Of a DNA stretch of 64,000 nucleotides, positions 63,044 through 64,000 are shown in pieces (position 1 is the stretch's first letter; every line of letters starts with the position of its first letter). The notes under the pieces were generated by a model. The model was not told where the DNA came from. It searched no databases and saw only the letters and a program-made list of their open reading frames with translations. The position numbers and the translations under genes are program-made. The DNA is taken from positions 31,541 to 95,540 of the forward strand of contig CAJUGS010000005.1 in the NCBI GenBank assembly GCA_910586305.1, read 5' to 3'. Source of the DNA: an uncultured Duncaniella sp. GTDB taxonomy: Bacteria > Bacteroidota > Bacteroidia > Bacteroidales > Muribaculaceae.

Positions 63044-63799
63044 ATGACTATACTCTACTTCACAACAACAGGCAATTCACTTGCCGTGGCCAAGGCTATC
63101 GGTGGCAGGTTGAAGAGCATTCCGGCCATGTTGCTGCATGGAGAGACAACGATTTCCGACGACGATGCAATAGGAATAGTATGTCCGGTTCATTTCGGAC
63201 AAGTACCGGAGCAGGTGGCGCGTTTTCTTTTCGGGGCTGAACTGAACGCTCCCTACATCTTCTGTATTATGACCTGCGGTTCCACACCGGCGCTTGCGGC
63301 AAAGCACCTATTGAAGATTAGGTCGTTTGACTATATTGCTTCGATAGAGATGGTCGACAACTACTTTCCTTTTTTCGATGTGGCCAGGCAGGTAGCCGAT
63401 TTACCGCGCAAACAGGTGGAAAGTCATCTTGGGAATATCATATGTGATATAGCAGTGAGAAATCGGAAGATAGAACGCAGTGGAATATACGGTCACATTG
63501 CCGGATGGTATATGAGGGTATTTCCACTGTCTAAAACAGCATACAGGCGATTTTATATCACTCCCGGACTATGTACGGGATGTGGAGTTTGTACACGTGT
63601 TTGTCCGATTGCTAATATCACATTATCTTTCGAGGGTTTGCCGGTGATAGCCGACAAGTGTCTCACCTGTGGAGCCTGTTATCATAATTGCCCGTCCAAA
63701 GCAATACGCTATCGAGGCGAAAAGAGCAGTTACAGCTATCGTCATCCCGATGTTTCACTACATGAAATCATTGATTCTAACAATCAAACAGAACAATAA
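63044..63799 (+). CDS. EFR1-type flavodoxin/ferredoxin protein
   Basis: This 251-residue protein has an N-terminal flavodoxin-like fold (ILYFTTTGNSLAVAKAIGG, FMN phosphate loop; GIVCPVHFGQVP). A C-terminal pair of 4Fe-4S clusters follows: CTGCGVCTRVCPI and CLTCGACYHNCP (about 183-225). It is a small electron carrier or reductase; the partner is unknown. ATG 63044 (MTILYFTTTGNS) is chosen because upstream in-frame codons run through the gdhA terminator. Confidence 0.9.
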   Translation: MTILYFTTTGNSLAVAKAIGGRLKSIPAMLLHGETTISDDDAIGIVCPVHFGQVPEQVARFLFGAELNAPYIFCIMTCGSTPALAAKHLLKIRSFDYIASIEMVDNYFPFFDVARQVADLPRKQVESHLGNIICDIAVRNRKIERSGIYGHIAGWYMRVFPLSKTAYRRFYITPGLCTGCGVCTRVCPIANITLSFEGLPVIADKCLTCGACYHNCPSKAIRYRGEKSSYSYRHPDVSLHEIIDSNNQTEQ

Positions 63800-63851
63800 T
63801 TAGTAAAAAATACGTAAAATTAGCATTAGAATGAAAAAAAGTTGAGATAAA

Positions 63852-63883
63852 TTTGGTCACGTGCCAAAAACTGCCTAACTTTG
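63852..63883 (+). promoter_or_regulatory. promoter of tRNA-Lys
   Basis: TTTG (63852-63855), 20 bp, TAACTTTG (63876-63883), about 43 bp before the mature 5' end. Confidence 0.8.
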
Positions 63884-63926
63884 CATCGCAATTGAGAGAG
63901 ATACTTACTCAAAAGCAAAACAAAAA

Positions 63927-63999
63927 GACTCCGTAGCTCAGTTGGTAGAGCAACTGACTCTTAATCAGTGGGTCGAGAGTTCGAGCCTCTCCGGGGTCA
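63927..63999 (+). tRNA. tRNA-Lys (anticodon CTT)
   Basis: This is a 73-nt cloverleaf: acceptor GACTCCG/CGGGGTC (one T-G pair), D stem GCTC/GAGC, anticodon stem ACTGA/TCAGT with loop CTCTTAA (anticodon CTT, reading AAG), T stem GAGAG/CTCTC with TTCGAGC loop, discriminator A. The window ends one base later, so an encoded CCA and further tRNAs cannot be judged. Confidence 0.96.
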
Positions 64000-64000
64000 C

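Overview
The window looks like chromosomal DNA of a Bacteroidota member, order Bacteroidales, probably near the Muribaculaceae (family placement is inference from gene style and moderate GC). The evidence is as follows. Promoters of the Bacteroides type (TTTG, about 20 bp, TAnnTTTG) recur in front of genes. Start codons lack Shine-Dalgarno sequences. There are TonB-type barrel proteins, a GldB-like lipoprotein, a secreted GH13 enzyme with a type IX-secretion-like C-terminus, DUF4369/TlpA thioredoxin lipoproteins, a TIGR02757 protein, a YqgE protein and a Bacteroidota-type TamB. No rRNA, CRISPR array, insertion sequence, phage or plasmid gene was seen.

Layout. Positions 1-19.1 kb are mostly minus strand: pnp, prfB (with a programmed +1 frameshift), tig, a secreted GH13 amylase, a TPR protein, glnS, alaS, an MCE/MlaD protein and a cell-wall amidase. 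A plus-strand gldB-like gene follows, then a minus-strand CoA-transferase and a small membrane protein. From 19.2 to 26.7 kb (plus) come miaB, yqgE and a four-gene exopolysaccharide block (Wza-like, Wzc-like, a polymerase-like membrane protein, a GT2); the last two genes are visibly more AT-rich. From 26.7 to 41.1 kb the content is envelope-related: a very large TamB-like protein, two TlpA-like proteins (one without redox cysteines), a cysteine-rich Spy-like periplasmic protein, two outer-membrane barrel proteins, a TIGR02757 protein and a ZIP transporter. From 41.3 to 48.8 kb (plus) lie purL and an etfB-etfA-acyl-CoA dehydrogenase operon. From 48.9 to 54 kb are two alpha/beta hydrolases; the second heads an operon with a membrane-anchored MurF-like ligase, a D-Ala-D-Ala-ligase-like ATP-grasp enzyme and an unlisted 58-residue membrane protein. 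From 54 to 61.5 kb are rlmH, nadC, a HAD phosphatase, and a minus-strand run tsaB, methyltransferase, rluA-type synthase, acyltransferase pair (glycine/ornithine lipid type) and galE. The window closes with gdhA, an EFR1-type ferredoxin/flavodoxin protein and tRNA-Lys(CTT).

How the genes work together. Most are housekeeping: RNA decay, translation, tRNA modification, purine and NAD synthesis, ammonium assimilation. The rest serve envelope building: peptidoglycan amidase, lipid-transport MCE protein, TamB, polysaccharide export and aminolipid acyltransferases. The most intriguing candidate for an undercharacterised system is the hydrolase / membrane-MurF / Ddl-like / small-membrane-protein operon at 50.2-54.0 kb. 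It has the enzymatic logic of a second, membrane-tethered dipeptide ligation pathway. Promoters and hairpin terminators are listed where they could be read directly from sequence.
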